Position numbers and translations under genes: made by a program | NCBI RefSeq assembly: GCF_000154725.1 | Contig: NZ_DS544873.1 | Span: forward strand, 1,767,661-1,831,660 | DNA: 64,000 bases | Source: Kordia algicida OT-1 | GTDB taxonomy: Bacteria > Bacteroidota > Bacteroidia > Flavobacteriales > Flavobacteriaceae | Direction: 5' to 3' | Part shown: positions 51,857 to 59,889 of the stretch, piece by piece | How positions within the stretch are numbered: position 1 is the first letter of the stretch | Layout of the letters: each line of letters opens with the position of its first letter | Notes under the pieces: generated by a model | What the model saw: only the letters and a program-made list of their open reading frames with translations | Database searches by the model: none | Told to the model about the DNA's origin: nothing

Positions 51857-52847
51857 GTATGAGATATTTTGCGATTACTTCATCTAAATTATAGTTACAC
51901 GGCAAATTTGTCATGGCATATTGCCCAACAGGATTGATTTCTAGAAATACATATTCGTTGTTTTCGTTGACAATCAAATCTACGGAGCCGCAGTTGAGTT
52001 GTAAGTGTTTGAAGACGTTTTCCAACTTGTCTTCAACACTTTTTGGGAGCTTGTATGTTTCGCATTTGTTTGGCTTGCTGTCGGAGTATTTTCGGAAGTC
52101 AACTTTTGTCTGATTAAGTGATTGCGACATGATTGCCATTGAGTAGAAATGTCCGTCGAGGTAAAATGTACGAATCTCCATTTTTTTGTCAATAATATTC
52201 ATAATCATCGATGGAAAAACGTTGACATCATTTCCTGCAAAATCTTCTTTTTTGTGTAATTCTGTATATGTGTAGAAACTATTGTTGCCAATAACTTCGT
52301 AGATGCCTTCTGCTATTGATTTGGTTACAAACTCGTTTTTTATGCCGCTTGGCGCTATTTGATTTAGATTTGAAATAATTTCATAATCAGGAGTTTGCAA
52401 TCCGTGTTGTTGTGCTATGTCTAAAACTTCTAACTTATTCAGTCCGTATCGCCAAGGACTTCCAATATTTATTTTACAGTTTTCGTATATGCGTCTTAGT
52501 ATGTATTCTTTCAGGTCAGCAGTTTCTGATCTTAGTAGGCTTTTGCGTCCTTTTATTAAGACTGATAAATCTAATTCATTTGCGATGAAATCTTCTTTTG
52601 GCGTATCTAATATGAAGTTTTTCATGCTTATTCCTGTACGTCGCCACCAACAACTTTTGGCTTCTAACAGGTTATATGTTTTGTTTGTTCGGGTATTTTT
52701 AAAGTAAATACCTTCTTTGTTGATGAGCGAAAATTTGAAGGTATCGTCATCAGAATTTATTCTGATCACTTCTTCTCCATGATGCTTGAGTCTGTAAATG
52801 ACGTCACTTGTAGAGATTTCATTTTCTGTTGAAAATATGATGATCAT
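51840..52847 (-). CDS. ATP-grasp peptide maturase (graspetide macrocyclase)
   Basis: The frame is open from 52931, but family members begin like MIIIFSTENEISTSDVIYRL, so the ATG at 52847 is chosen (335 aa). The ATP-grasp domain shows FVTKSIAEGIYEVIG, the lid, and the metal-binding CGSVDLIVNENNEYVFLEINPVGQY. Microviridin-type enzymes of this family form ester or amide links between Thr/Ser/Lys and Asp/Glu side chains. It lies 265 nt after precursor 1, behind a stem-loop. Confidence 0.9.
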   Translation of the reverse strand: MIIIFSTENEISTSDVIYRLKHHGEEVIRINSDDDTFKFSLINKEGIYFKNTRTNKTYNLLEAKSCWWRRTGISMKNFILDTPKEDFIANELDLSVLIKGRKSLLRSETADLKEYILRRIYENCKINIGSPWRYGLNKLEVLDIAQQHGLQTPDYEIISNLNQIAPSGIKNEFVTKSIAEGIYEVIGNNSFYTYTELHKKEDFAGNDVNVFPSMIMNIIDKKMEIRTFYLDGHFYSMAIMSQSLNQTKVDFRKYSDSKPNKCETYKLPKSVEDKLENVFKHLQLNCGSVDLIVNENNEYVFLEINPVGQYAMTNLPCNYNLDEVIAKYLIHGIIE

Positions 52848-53050
52848 AGTATTAGATTTAAAATTTGGTATGGTTTGATTCTTGGTTTTCCTAAAACAGT
52901 TGTTTCTGAATATTTTAGCGATAAAATTCACACTATCTTTAGGATATATTTCTCCTTATTCCTTTCACAATCAACATATTGATATGCCATTGAGGAATGC
53001 TTTTATTTTACAAAAAAATGTATGGAAAAGGTAGTTGGTAATTTTTTTAA

Positions 53051-53090
53051 ACATGTGCGACAGACAGCTGTTGCCTGCCGCACTATGCTT
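53051..53090 (-). promoter_or_regulatory. Stem-loop between precursor and maturase genes
   Basis: The minus strand forms GTGCGGCAGGCA-N5-TGTCTGTCGCAC, a 12-bp stem with two wobbles, with no clear T-run. Placed between the precursor genes and the enzyme genes, it probably acts as a partial terminator or an RNA-stability barrier giving more precursor than enzyme mRNA. Confidence 0.6.
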
Positions 53091-53112
53091 ATGATTGACT
53101 AGTTATTTATTT

Positions 53113-53268
53113 CTAGTCAGAGTCAGTTCTTCTTGAATCAGAGTCACTTCCAGTACAAGATGTGTGTGTTCTACGTGAAGTCGTTGATCCGCTCCCTCCT
53201 TTTGTGTTTAATCTTTCGTTTAGAGTCAACTTTGAAGTTTGAAACTCTGCTAAATTAATTTTCTTCAT
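53113..53268 (-). CDS. Graspetide-like precursor peptide 1 (GG leader, 51 aa)
   Basis: MKKINLAEFQTSKLTLNERL is the leader start, NTKGG the GG cleavage site, and the core runs from SGSTTSRRTHTSCTG to SDSDSRRTDSD. The leader is of the Bacteroidota GG type. The core has many Ser/Thr donors and four Asp acceptors. The last 16 residues align with precursor 2 at T, C, D, D and RRTDS. It is located just upstream of the ATP-grasp gene. Confidence 0.85.
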   Translation of the reverse strand: MKKINLAEFQTSKLTLNERLNTKGGSGSTTSRRTHTSCTGSDSDSRRTDSD

Positions 53269-53398
53269 GGTTTAAAGAATTAATGTTAATAAATAAATAT
53301 GATCCTCTTTCTGTGTAGGCGTGATTTTCTCCTGCGTCTTTTGTTTGAGTAGTAAAGACATAAACTACACTCATTGGCCAATGATTTATTATATATTT

Positions 53399-53523
53399 TT
53401 AGTTAGAATCTGTTCTTCTAGGGTCAGCATCTGCATGAGCACATAATGTTACTCTATATTTAGTTCGAGTTGAACCACTTCCTCCGCTAGTATTTAATCG
53501 TTCATTTAAATTTATTTTTTCAT
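53399..53523 (-). pseudogene. Graspetide-like precursor peptide 2, frameshifted in a poly-A run
   Basis: The ATG at 53523 is followed by six A and TAA after three codons (MKK). One additional A would give a 41-aa peptide beginning MKKINLNERLNTSGG with core SGSTRTKYRVTLCAHADADP and end RRTDSN, clearly a sister of precursor 1. No alternative start exists in the peptide frame. It may be a pseudogene, a phase-variable gene, a slippage-expressed gene or a sequencing error. It begins 16 nt after the upstream gene. Confidence 0.75.
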
Positions 53524-53539
53524 AGTGATTGTGGTTCTT

Positions 53540-54910
53540 TTATGATTCTTGAATTTGTGTTTCTTCCAATGCATACGAAAAAGCCACTACAATTTTTAAG
53601 GAAATAAAATGTGCTATTCGCATCCAGATAGTGTTTACAAATTCTTGCTTTTCTGTTTCTGGAAAGTCATCGCTTAGATAGTTTAATACATTGACTTTAA
53701 ATAGTTCGCTATCGCACGGTTTCTTGAGTTCGTTAAAGATGATTTGATCTATAGCAATCATTTCTTCTTCTATATTATTTCCATCTAATTCCTGGACAGA
53801 GATATAATTTCCATCTTCTACATCTTCAATGATATCAACACTCGGCAAAACCATCAATTTGAAATTTTCAGCTGCTTTTTTTAGCTTCCAAAAGTTGGCA
53901 ACTTGCCCACTCATGTATAAATCGCGTGCAATGAGAAAGCTAGGTTTGTCATGCATTTTTGCTGATTTTAAAAATGTGTTCGGAAATTCTTTTATGATGG
54001 CTTCATTTGTCGCTTTGGTATAGTCATACGGAATATACGAACTCAATTTTGGCTTGTTGAGTAGTATTTCCAAACGTTTGTAATATGCTGGATAGTTTTT
54101 CATCACATAACTTTCCATTTTTTTACAGACAACTAATTGTCGTTTAAAATCACCTAATAAATGTAAGTAGGTTCTTTTGTGTGGTACATCTTCAAAGTTT
54201 CCGAAATTTGTATATTGGTTGTCGCCAATGTCTTCTTTTATATAAGTTGAAACTTCTTGTTTTTCAATCTTAGTCATCTCAAAAAACAATACTTGCTCAA
54301 AGAATATGTTGAAATTGAATTGGTTTACTTTTGTTAAATTTTCTTTGTTTTTATCTACAAATGAAAACGATGCTTCACAGTATTTTTGCATGAAATCCAT
54401 GTTGTTACCGCCAAAGATTCCCATGTTATAAGCTTTGTTGTGCACCGATTGGTCAAACAACTCCATAGATGTTGGCAAGTGCGTTAAATGCGGTCGAATG
54501 TCTGCCCACATAGTTCGGTAATATTCCGAAGTAGTTTCGATATTTTGAGCAATTAGGTTCGAGGACATTAATTCGTCACTAAATTTTTCCCAGATAAATA
54601 CATCGCCATCTACATGTAAAAAAGGTGTTTTTTGAATTTGATAGGTTTTTATTTTTGCCAATGCCCAAAGGTCTGACGGATATTTGTTGAGTTCGTCCAA
54701 AACCACATGTACTTTAGTGTATGGTAATTGCAATTTTTCAATCAGTAATTCGTAACCGTATGTGTCTGTTACCAATTCTACCTCATCGTAATATTTGCAG
54801 AGTTGATTCACGCTTAAAATCCAACCCAATAAGTGGTACTTTTCAGAGAACCATCCGCAACTTGGAATGACTTCACTGTTTCCTGTCCAAAAACTTTGTA
54901 TAATTTTCAT
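53540..54910 (-). CDS. Glycosyltransferase-like protein (DUF6734-like)
   Basis: A 456-aa protein with an N-terminal GT-A-like segment: MKIIQSFWTGNSEVIPSCGW, KYYDEVELVTDTYGYELLI, and LWALAKIKTYQIQKTPFLHVDGDVFIWEKF, where DGD corresponds to the metal-binding DxD. It resembles, from memory, DUF6734 of Bacteroidota. No membrane segment. It is 42 nt after the outer-membrane protein gene and 16 nt before precursor 2, so it is part of the operon. The sugar donor is unknown. Confidence 0.75.
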   Translation of the reverse strand: MKIIQSFWTGNSEVIPSCGWFSEKYHLLGWILSVNQLCKYYDEVELVTDTYGYELLIEKLQLPYTKVHVVLDELNKYPSDLWALAKIKTYQIQKTPFLHVDGDVFIWEKFSDELMSSNLIAQNIETTSEYYRTMWADIRPHLTHLPTSMELFDQSVHNKAYNMGIFGGNNMDFMQKYCEASFSFVDKNKENLTKVNQFNFNIFFEQVLFFEMTKIEKQEVSTYIKEDIGDNQYTNFGNFEDVPHKRTYLHLLGDFKRQLVVCKKMESYVMKNYPAYYKRLEILLNKPKLSSYIPYDYTKATNEAIIKEFPNTFLKSAKMHDKPSFLIARDLYMSGQVANFWKLKKAAENFKLMVLPSVDIIEDVEDGNYISVQELDGNNIEEEMIAIDQIIFNELKKPCDSELFKVNVLNYLSDDFPETEKQEFVNTIWMRIAHFISLKIVVAFSYALEETQIQES

Positions 54911-54952
54911 AGTTATGACTTTTGTGGGTTCGTTTTTAAGTGATGTGATGAT

Positions 54953-57343
54953 TTATAATCTGCTCTTATCAGAGTCGTCTGCTTTTCTTCGAGACGATTT
55001 AGATTTATTGTTTCCAAAGGTGTATGTCAACGCAACATTGAGGCGTCGGATGTCATTGTATATCCTGGAGTTGAATGTATAGTTTTGGTAAATTTCTCTG
55101 TTTCTATTTCGATTTTGTCTAAAGATATCGCTTACCGAAGCATTTAGGGTTAATCGCTTGTCCATGAATGTGAACTTTCCTCCTATTTGCAAGTTTGCTC
55201 TGTTGAATGTTTTGAGAAAGCCATTGGTTTCCGGAAAGTTTTGGAAAAAATTCACATATACTGTATTTCCTTTTTCCTTGTTGAGCGTGAATGTATTGCG
55301 TGTGGATATGTAGAATCCTGATCCTGATAAATCTGCCAATGTCACGGTTGGTATTTTTGATTCTGAACTGTTGTAATACGCGCTAAATCCGTTGTTACTG
55401 TTAAACCAACTTGTCGGGTTGAAGTTGTAATAAATATCCAAACCAAATGTTGATTGATCGTAAAAGTTTTCAGGTCGTGAAATAACCGTGTTTGTGTCTG
55501 CTGTTGTAAGCGTGATGAAATCTACTGCATCTTTTAAAATAGTATGATATACACTTATTTCCAAATCGTTGTTAAAGATGTATGAGAAATCAATATTATG
55601 CGTTATTGATGGTATTAGTAATGGGTTTCCTTCGTTGAATGAGAAGAAATCTGTGTAACTTCTAAATGGATTGATATCTGAGAAACCTGGTCTGTCAATT
55701 CTTTTGGAATAACCAACTGAGAACGAATGTTTATCACTTGGATCATATGCCAATGTAAGCGATGGAAATATGTTATTGAAGTTGTTTTCAGTTACAATTC
55801 CTGTTGTGATAGAATTTCCTCTGGTTTGCGTGTGCTCATAGCGCAATCCTAAAATGAGATAAAACGCTTCTCCTAAAGGTCTTTGATATGAAGTATATAA
55901 AGCGTACACCTCTTCATCATATGCAAATACGTTGCTTTGATTTGCGTCTAGTATTGAAGTTCCTGATGTAGTGTCAAAAAACTGAATGTCACTATCGTTT
56001 TTAAGGAATGTAAGTTTTCCTCCAAAACCTAATTTACTATCTTTTATTGGCAATTCTACATCTACATTTAATGAATTTACTTGATAGTCAGCTTCTGAAA
56101 TATTGAGTGCCGAATTTGTTCCTGTGAGGTTGTTCAAATCTCCTTCGTATCTAGATAAAAATAGTGAGCGATCGTCCTCGTTGTTTTTCTTTAAATGATT
56201 GTAGTTGAATTGTAATGTACTTCCTATCGTATCTAACTTGATATCGTAATAGGCAGAAGCCGATAGATAATCGTATTTGTTTGTATTATTAGATGGTGCA
56301 ATTAAAGCAGAATCAATTTGTTGCGAACTTAGCGATCTAAAGATGGTATTATTTTGTAATGCTCCTTCTGTTTTCCAGATATCGCTATTTAAGATGATTC
56401 CTGCTTTGTGATTGTCACTAAATTTGTATTCGAAATTTAATCCGCTAGACAATCCATCAATTTCCTGTTTGGTTCGTGTAGATCCGTTTCGCCTTAGTGT
56501 TGGATATAAAAACTCATTGCTAGATTCTGATCGTTTTGCTTCATTATCTGCAAATAGGTTGAATGCGATCAACATTCTATCTGTTGAGTATTTTAAGTAT
56601 GTGGAAGGCATAAACCCTGGATATGAGCGTTGTACGTAAGTTGCTGTTACAGAACCGTCAAAACCAATATTAGTGTTCTTTTTTAGGATAATATTAATCA
56701 ATCCGCTGTTTCCAGAAGCATCAAACCGTGCTGGAGGGTTTGTAATGATCTCAATTTTCTCTATATTTTCTGAGCGTAACGATTTTAGGTATGAATCCAA
56801 GCTTTGTCCGTCTAAATTCAACAAACGATCGTTCACCATGACTGCAAGTTTACTTTTTCCAATCATTTTAATTCCATCGCTTGTTGGATCTATTTTTGGT
56901 GCAAATTTTAACGCTTCCATAGCATTAAATCCGTTAGACGCTACACTATTTTTTATATTAAAGATGAGTTTTCCTGCTTTCCGCTGAATAATGGGTTTTT
57001 TGGCAGTAATTACGACTTCTTTGAGTTGATTTTCACTTTCTAATAAAGTAATGATTCCTATTGCTGTTGGTGAATTAGGCGTTATTATTTTTTCCCAGTT
57101 TTTATATCCAACAAAACTTACAATAAGCTGGAAAGCTTCTGATGTTGTGACAGTAATTTCAAATTTTCCAGCTTCATCAGTTATTACACCTGTAATCAAT
57201 TTTCCGTCAGTTGTACTCTTTACGATTACATTTGCAAAAGCAACTTCATTTCCTTGTGCATCTTTTACAGAACCTGTATAAGTCTGAGCTACTAAGAATT
57301 GACATGCTAAGAAGATTAATATATATGTAATTGTATTTTTCAT
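54953..57343 (-). CDS. Outer-membrane beta-barrel protein with CarboxypepD-like N-terminus (TonB-dependent type)
   Basis: A 796-aa protein with signal peptide (ITYILIFLACQFLVAQ), a regulatory-like domain (GSVKDAQGNEVAFANVIVKST..FVGYKNW), a plug (AMEALKFAPKIDPTSDGIKMIGKSKLAVMVNDRLLNLDG, then IEIITNPPARFDASGNSGLINIILKK) and a long barrel (outer membrane barrel family 3). It heads the RiPP operon, under a promoter with the 20-bp regulon motif, and may move the peptide or its ligand across the outer membrane. Confidence 0.9.
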   Translation of the reverse strand: MKNTITYILIFLACQFLVAQTYTGSVKDAQGNEVAFANVIVKSTTDGKLITGVITDEAGKFEITVTTSEAFQLIVSFVGYKNWEKIITPNSPTAIGIITLLESENQLKEVVITAKKPIIQRKAGKLIFNIKNSVASNGFNAMEALKFAPKIDPTSDGIKMIGKSKLAVMVNDRLLNLDGQSLDSYLKSLRSENIEKIEIITNPPARFDASGNSGLINIILKKNTNIGFDGSVTATYVQRSYPGFMPSTYLKYSTDRMLIAFNLFADNEAKRSESSNEFLYPTLRRNGSTRTKQEIDGLSSGLNFEYKFSDNHKAGIILNSDIWKTEGALQNNTIFRSLSSQQIDSALIAPSNNTNKYDYLSASAYYDIKLDTIGSTLQFNYNHLKKNNEDDRSLFLSRYEGDLNNLTGTNSALNISEADYQVNSLNVDVELPIKDSKLGFGGKLTFLKNDSDIQFFDTTSGTSILDANQSNVFAYDEEVYALYTSYQRPLGEAFYLILGLRYEHTQTRGNSITTGIVTENNFNNIFPSLTLAYDPSDKHSFSVGYSKRIDRPGFSDINPFRSYTDFFSFNEGNPLLIPSITHNIDFSYIFNNDLEISVYHTILKDAVDFITLTTADTNTVISRPENFYDQSTFGLDIYYNFNPTSWFNSNNGFSAYYNSSESKIPTVTLADLSGSGFYISTRNTFTLNKEKGNTVYVNFFQNFPETNGFLKTFNRANLQIGGKFTFMDKRLTLNASVSDIFRQNRNRNREIYQNYTFNSRIYNDIRRLNVALTYTFGNNKSKSSRRKADDSDKSRL

Positions 57344-57362
57344 TTTCTTTATTTGTATACTT

Positions 57363-57410
57363 CAAATCTACGAGGTATTCATTTACGGTTTATTACACAA
57401 AAGAGTAGTT
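57363..57410 (-). promoter_or_regulatory. Regulon promoter of the RiPP operon
   Basis: The operator AACTACTCTTTTGTGTAATA (57410-57391) lies exactly 40 bp upstream of the -7 box TAGATTTG (57370-57363). There is no -33 TTG at the right place, as expected for an activator-dependent promoter. The operator overlaps the last codons of the acyltransferase gene. Confidence 0.75.
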
Positions 57411-58079
57411 CAATGATTTGTTGTGTAAAACTACACTTAAAGGTAGTTGCTGAGTTTGAAGTGGTTTGTTGAATGTTTCTGACGCAACTAATACCTTATT
57501 CTTATTATAAAAATCAATCAGTCCTTCATACGTCATAGAAATAGGAATTGTTTCAGATCCTAAATAATTGATAGATTTCCCAATAATTTCTGTTTTAATT
57601 CCTAGTAAAGATAAAACTCGCAATAATTTACTATCAATTTCAGCGAAAGCAATATTATCTTTGTGCTGGCAGATTGGTTTTATAGCACAAACCATTAACT
57701 TTTTGAATAAATTTACATTCCGTACATTCTTCTTGATAGCAAAACGACCAATATGGAATATGCTATTGATTTTTGTTTTTTGAGTTGCCATTAAAGGATT
57801 GATTCCGAAGATTTTTTCTAATGGTAACTTATCTTTATAGTTCCATTTTAGTACACGAATTGCTCCCAAAATACTTCCCATTCTATCTTTGGCTGCATAG
57901 ATTTCAGAATCTTTATAGAATTTCTGTTCTTCGTTTTTAATATACGCTACATCTTTTTCGTAGTCACTAGGTAAGATATTATTAGCGTGATGTTTAAAAT
58001 TTTCCTTTACTACAAATTTAGCAATGTCTAAAATTTGATTTTTCTGAAGTCTTTCTAAATGGTTGTCTGTTAGTATCAT
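57393..58079 (-). CDS. FeeM / autoinducer-synthase-like N-acyltransferase
   Basis: A 228-aa protein of the GNAT-related acyl-transfer fold used by FeeM and AHL synthases: YKDSEIYAAKDRMGSILGAIRVLKW (first strands), FHIGRFAIKKNVRNVNLFKKLMVCAIKPI (donor-binding helix) and AFAEIDSKLLRVLSLLGI, where the acyl chain would bind. Predicted product: an N-acyl amino acid or similar signal. It is divergent from the LuxR gene and has the regulon promoter. Confidence 0.75.
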   Translation of the reverse strand: MILTDNHLERLQKNQILDIAKFVVKENFKHHANNILPSDYEKDVAYIKNEEQKFYKDSEIYAAKDRMGSILGAIRVLKWNYKDKLPLEKIFGINPLMATQKTKINSIFHIGRFAIKKNVRNVNLFKKLMVCAIKPICQHKDNIAFAEIDSKLLRVLSLLGIKTEIIGKSINYLGSETIPISMTYEGLIDFYNKNKVLVASETFNKPLQTQQLPLSVVLHNKSLNYSFV

Positions 58080-58095
58080 AATGGTTATTTTCCAT

Positions 58096-58143
58096 CAAAT
58101 CTATACAGAGTCAGTAGGGTTTGTATTACACTAAATAGTAGTT
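58096..58143 (-). promoter_or_regulatory. Regulon promoter of the acyltransferase gene
   Basis: AACTACTATTTAGTGTAATA (58143-58124), then 20 nt, then TAGATTTG (58103-58096). Operator to -7 box distance is 40 bp, as in the other two promoters. Confidence 0.75.
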
Positions 58144-58161
58144 ATCCGAAGCGCTATAAAA

Positions 58162-58216
58162 AACTACACAAAAGTGTGTAAGAGGTTTCTTTTTTTAATA
58201 AATAAGACTATCTTTA
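58162..58216 (+). promoter_or_regulatory. Degenerate operator upstream of the luxR-type gene
   Basis: AACTACACAAAAGTGTGTAA (58162-58181) shares its first six bases and the GTGTAA-like end with the regulon motif and contains the palindrome ACAC-AAAA-GTGT. A -7-like TATCTTTA (58209-58216) lies 47 bp from it, 7 bp more than in the three other promoters. Autoregulation is possible. Confidence 0.45.
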
Positions 58217-58235
58217 ACTTTCATATGAAAATGCT

Positions 58236-58994
58236 ATGCCAGATGTAAATGATTTTTTCTCTTTTCGGAATTCAGTAGATAATATTTCTGATGATGACCA
58301 AAAGCAAACTGCCAATTATTTAGAACCTATAAGTGCTTTTGCTCGCACTACTTACAAAAGTATTTATGTAATAGATTACCAAGCAAAAGGGTTTGAGTAT
58401 GTTTCAGATAATCCTTTGTTTTTGTGTGGTCATACTGCTGATGAAGTAAAGGAAATGGGGTATGCTTTTTATTTTAAATATGTTATAAAACCCGATCTAG
58501 ATTTATTATTGACCATCAATACAGCTGGCTTTGAGTTTTATGAGAAAATTCCTTTAGAAGATAGAAAAAATCACACAATTTCGTATGATTATCATTTAAA
58601 AAATAATGAAGGAAAAGTAATTTTAATCAATCAGAAATTAACTCCCATATTTTTGACTAATGAAGGGAAAATATGGAAAGCCTTATGCATCATTTCATTG
58701 TCTGCAGAACAAAAATCAGGAAACATAAAAGTTTACAAAAAAGGAGATAATAAAGTTTTTAAATATGATTTGGAAGGCGGTTTCTGGAAGACTCAAGAGA
58801 AAATAAAGCTCACGAGTAGAGAGAAAGAAATTCTTCAATATTCAACTCGTGGTTATACTATTAACGAAATTGCAAAGACTATTTTTGTTTCACCTGATAC
58901 TGTAAAGTTTCACCGTAGAAAATTGTTTGACAAATTGGAAGTGGCAAATATTTCTGAAGCAATCGCATATGCGACTAATAATAAACTTATTTAA
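58236..58994 (+). CDS. LuxR-type transcriptional regulator with PAS-like sensor
   Basis: A 252-aa protein: residues about 35-170 form a PAS-like sensor (VIDYQAKGFEYVSDNPLFLCGHTADEVKEMGYAFY; then an NEGKVILINQKLTPIFL strand pair), residues about 190-252 a LuxR HTH (LTSREKEILQYSTRGYTINEIAKTIFVSPDTVKFHRRKLFDKL). The sensor differs from classic AHL-binding domains. It is divergent from the acyltransferase gene and is the best candidate regulator of the 20-bp operator. Confidence 0.88.
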   Translation: MPDVNDFFSFRNSVDNISDDDQKQTANYLEPISAFARTTYKSIYVIDYQAKGFEYVSDNPLFLCGHTADEVKEMGYAFYFKYVIKPDLDLLLTINTAGFEFYEKIPLEDRKNHTISYDYHLKNNEGKVILINQKLTPIFLTNEGKIWKALCIISLSAEQKSGNIKVYKKGDNKVFKYDLEGGFWKTQEKIKLTSREKEILQYSTRGYTINEIAKTIFVSPDTVKFHRRKLFDKLEVANISEAIAYATNNKLI

Positions 58995-59068
58995 ACCTGT
59001 TTATGGTTTTTTAATCAAACATATCTTTTTGAGTGATTTTAAGACACTAAAATTAGCAACGAGTTTAT

Positions 59069-59863
59069 TTAATCATTCATCAATGTAGATAAGTAAAACT
59101 CAGGGAATTTTTTAAATTCTTTTCCGGTAGCTATTTTAAAAAGTACGTGTGTACACATAGCAGCTACAATCCATGAAGCTATAGCTAATTGTGGTGGTGG
59201 CAAATTCCCTTCTTCATTTTTATAGCTTTCCAAGATATCGTCTATCCATAAATGCGGAGTTCCCCAAAATTTCAAATAGTTTGAAGCATATTCTACCATA
59301 TTCACTTCGCTGATATTTTCAGGCTGTTTATTTAATGTTTCTAGTGTGAGACTATCTGGCGTAATCACCGTGAGTAATCCGCCCCAACCTAAGTTATACG
59401 GATGCAAAACGGAAATATTTTGCGATTGACAAAGTTTATCAAATATCAATGGTACATCTGAAGTAAAATCTAGTGCGTTGATTGCTATTTTGTGTCCTTT
59501 GATGAATTCTTCAAGATTTTCGTGAGTCAAAAAACAATTATGAACCACAATATTTGCATTCGAATTTATTGCTTCGAGTCTGCTTTTAATCGCCAAAGTT
59601 TTGTCTGTTGCAATATCAGCTTCCGTATAATTTTGTCGGTTTAAATTAGAATCTTCTACCTGATCGCCATCAATAATTGTAATATTTTCAAATCCTAAAC
59701 GCAAAGCACATTCAGCTATATTACTTCCAATACCAGAACCTCCTAGAATTACGGGGGTTTTTTTAATAATTTGTTGCTCAGCTTCCGTTATGTAAATTCT
59801 GTTTCTGCTGTAACGTGTTTTCATTATATTGAATTTTGATTCAAAGATACTACATGTCATCAC
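59069..59863 (-). CDS. ThiF/E1-like adenylyltransferase
   Basis: A 264-aa protein with the E1 ATP-binding core: VILGGSGIGSNIAECALRLGF (GxGxxG), IIDGDQVEDSNLNRQNY (Asp and Arg for adenylation), NALDFTSDVPLIFDKLCQ and YNLGWGGLLTVI. No CxxC zinc pairs and no clear catalytic Cys for thioester transfer are seen. It would adenylate a C-terminal carboxylate; no ubiquitin-like or ThiS-like protein is adjacent. It has the regulon promoter. Confidence 0.87.
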   Translation of the reverse strand: MMTCSIFESKFNIMKTRYSRNRIYITEAEQQIIKKTPVILGGSGIGSNIAECALRLGFENITIIDGDQVEDSNLNRQNYTEADIATDKTLAIKSRLEAINSNANIVVHNCFLTHENLEEFIKGHKIAINALDFTSDVPLIFDKLCQSQNISVLHPYNLGWGGLLTVITPDSLTLETLNKQPENISEVNMVEYASNYLKFWGTPHLWIDDILESYKNEEGNLPPPQLAIASWIVAAMCTHVLFKIATGKEFKKFPEFYLSTLMND

Positions 59864-59889
59864 AAAAAATTTTAACCTAAAGAGTAGTT
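59842..59889 (-). promoter_or_regulatory. Regulon promoter of the ThiF gene
   Basis: AACTACTCTTTAGGTTAAAA (59889-59870), then 20 nt, then TATCTTTG (59849-59842). The motif is the most diverged of the three but the 40-bp spacing is exact. Confidence 0.7.

Noticed and set aside
52848-52931. 28-residue N-terminal extension of the ATP-grasp protein
   Set aside because: Family members begin at the MIIIFSTEN-like strand; the extension is basic and unlike any domain.
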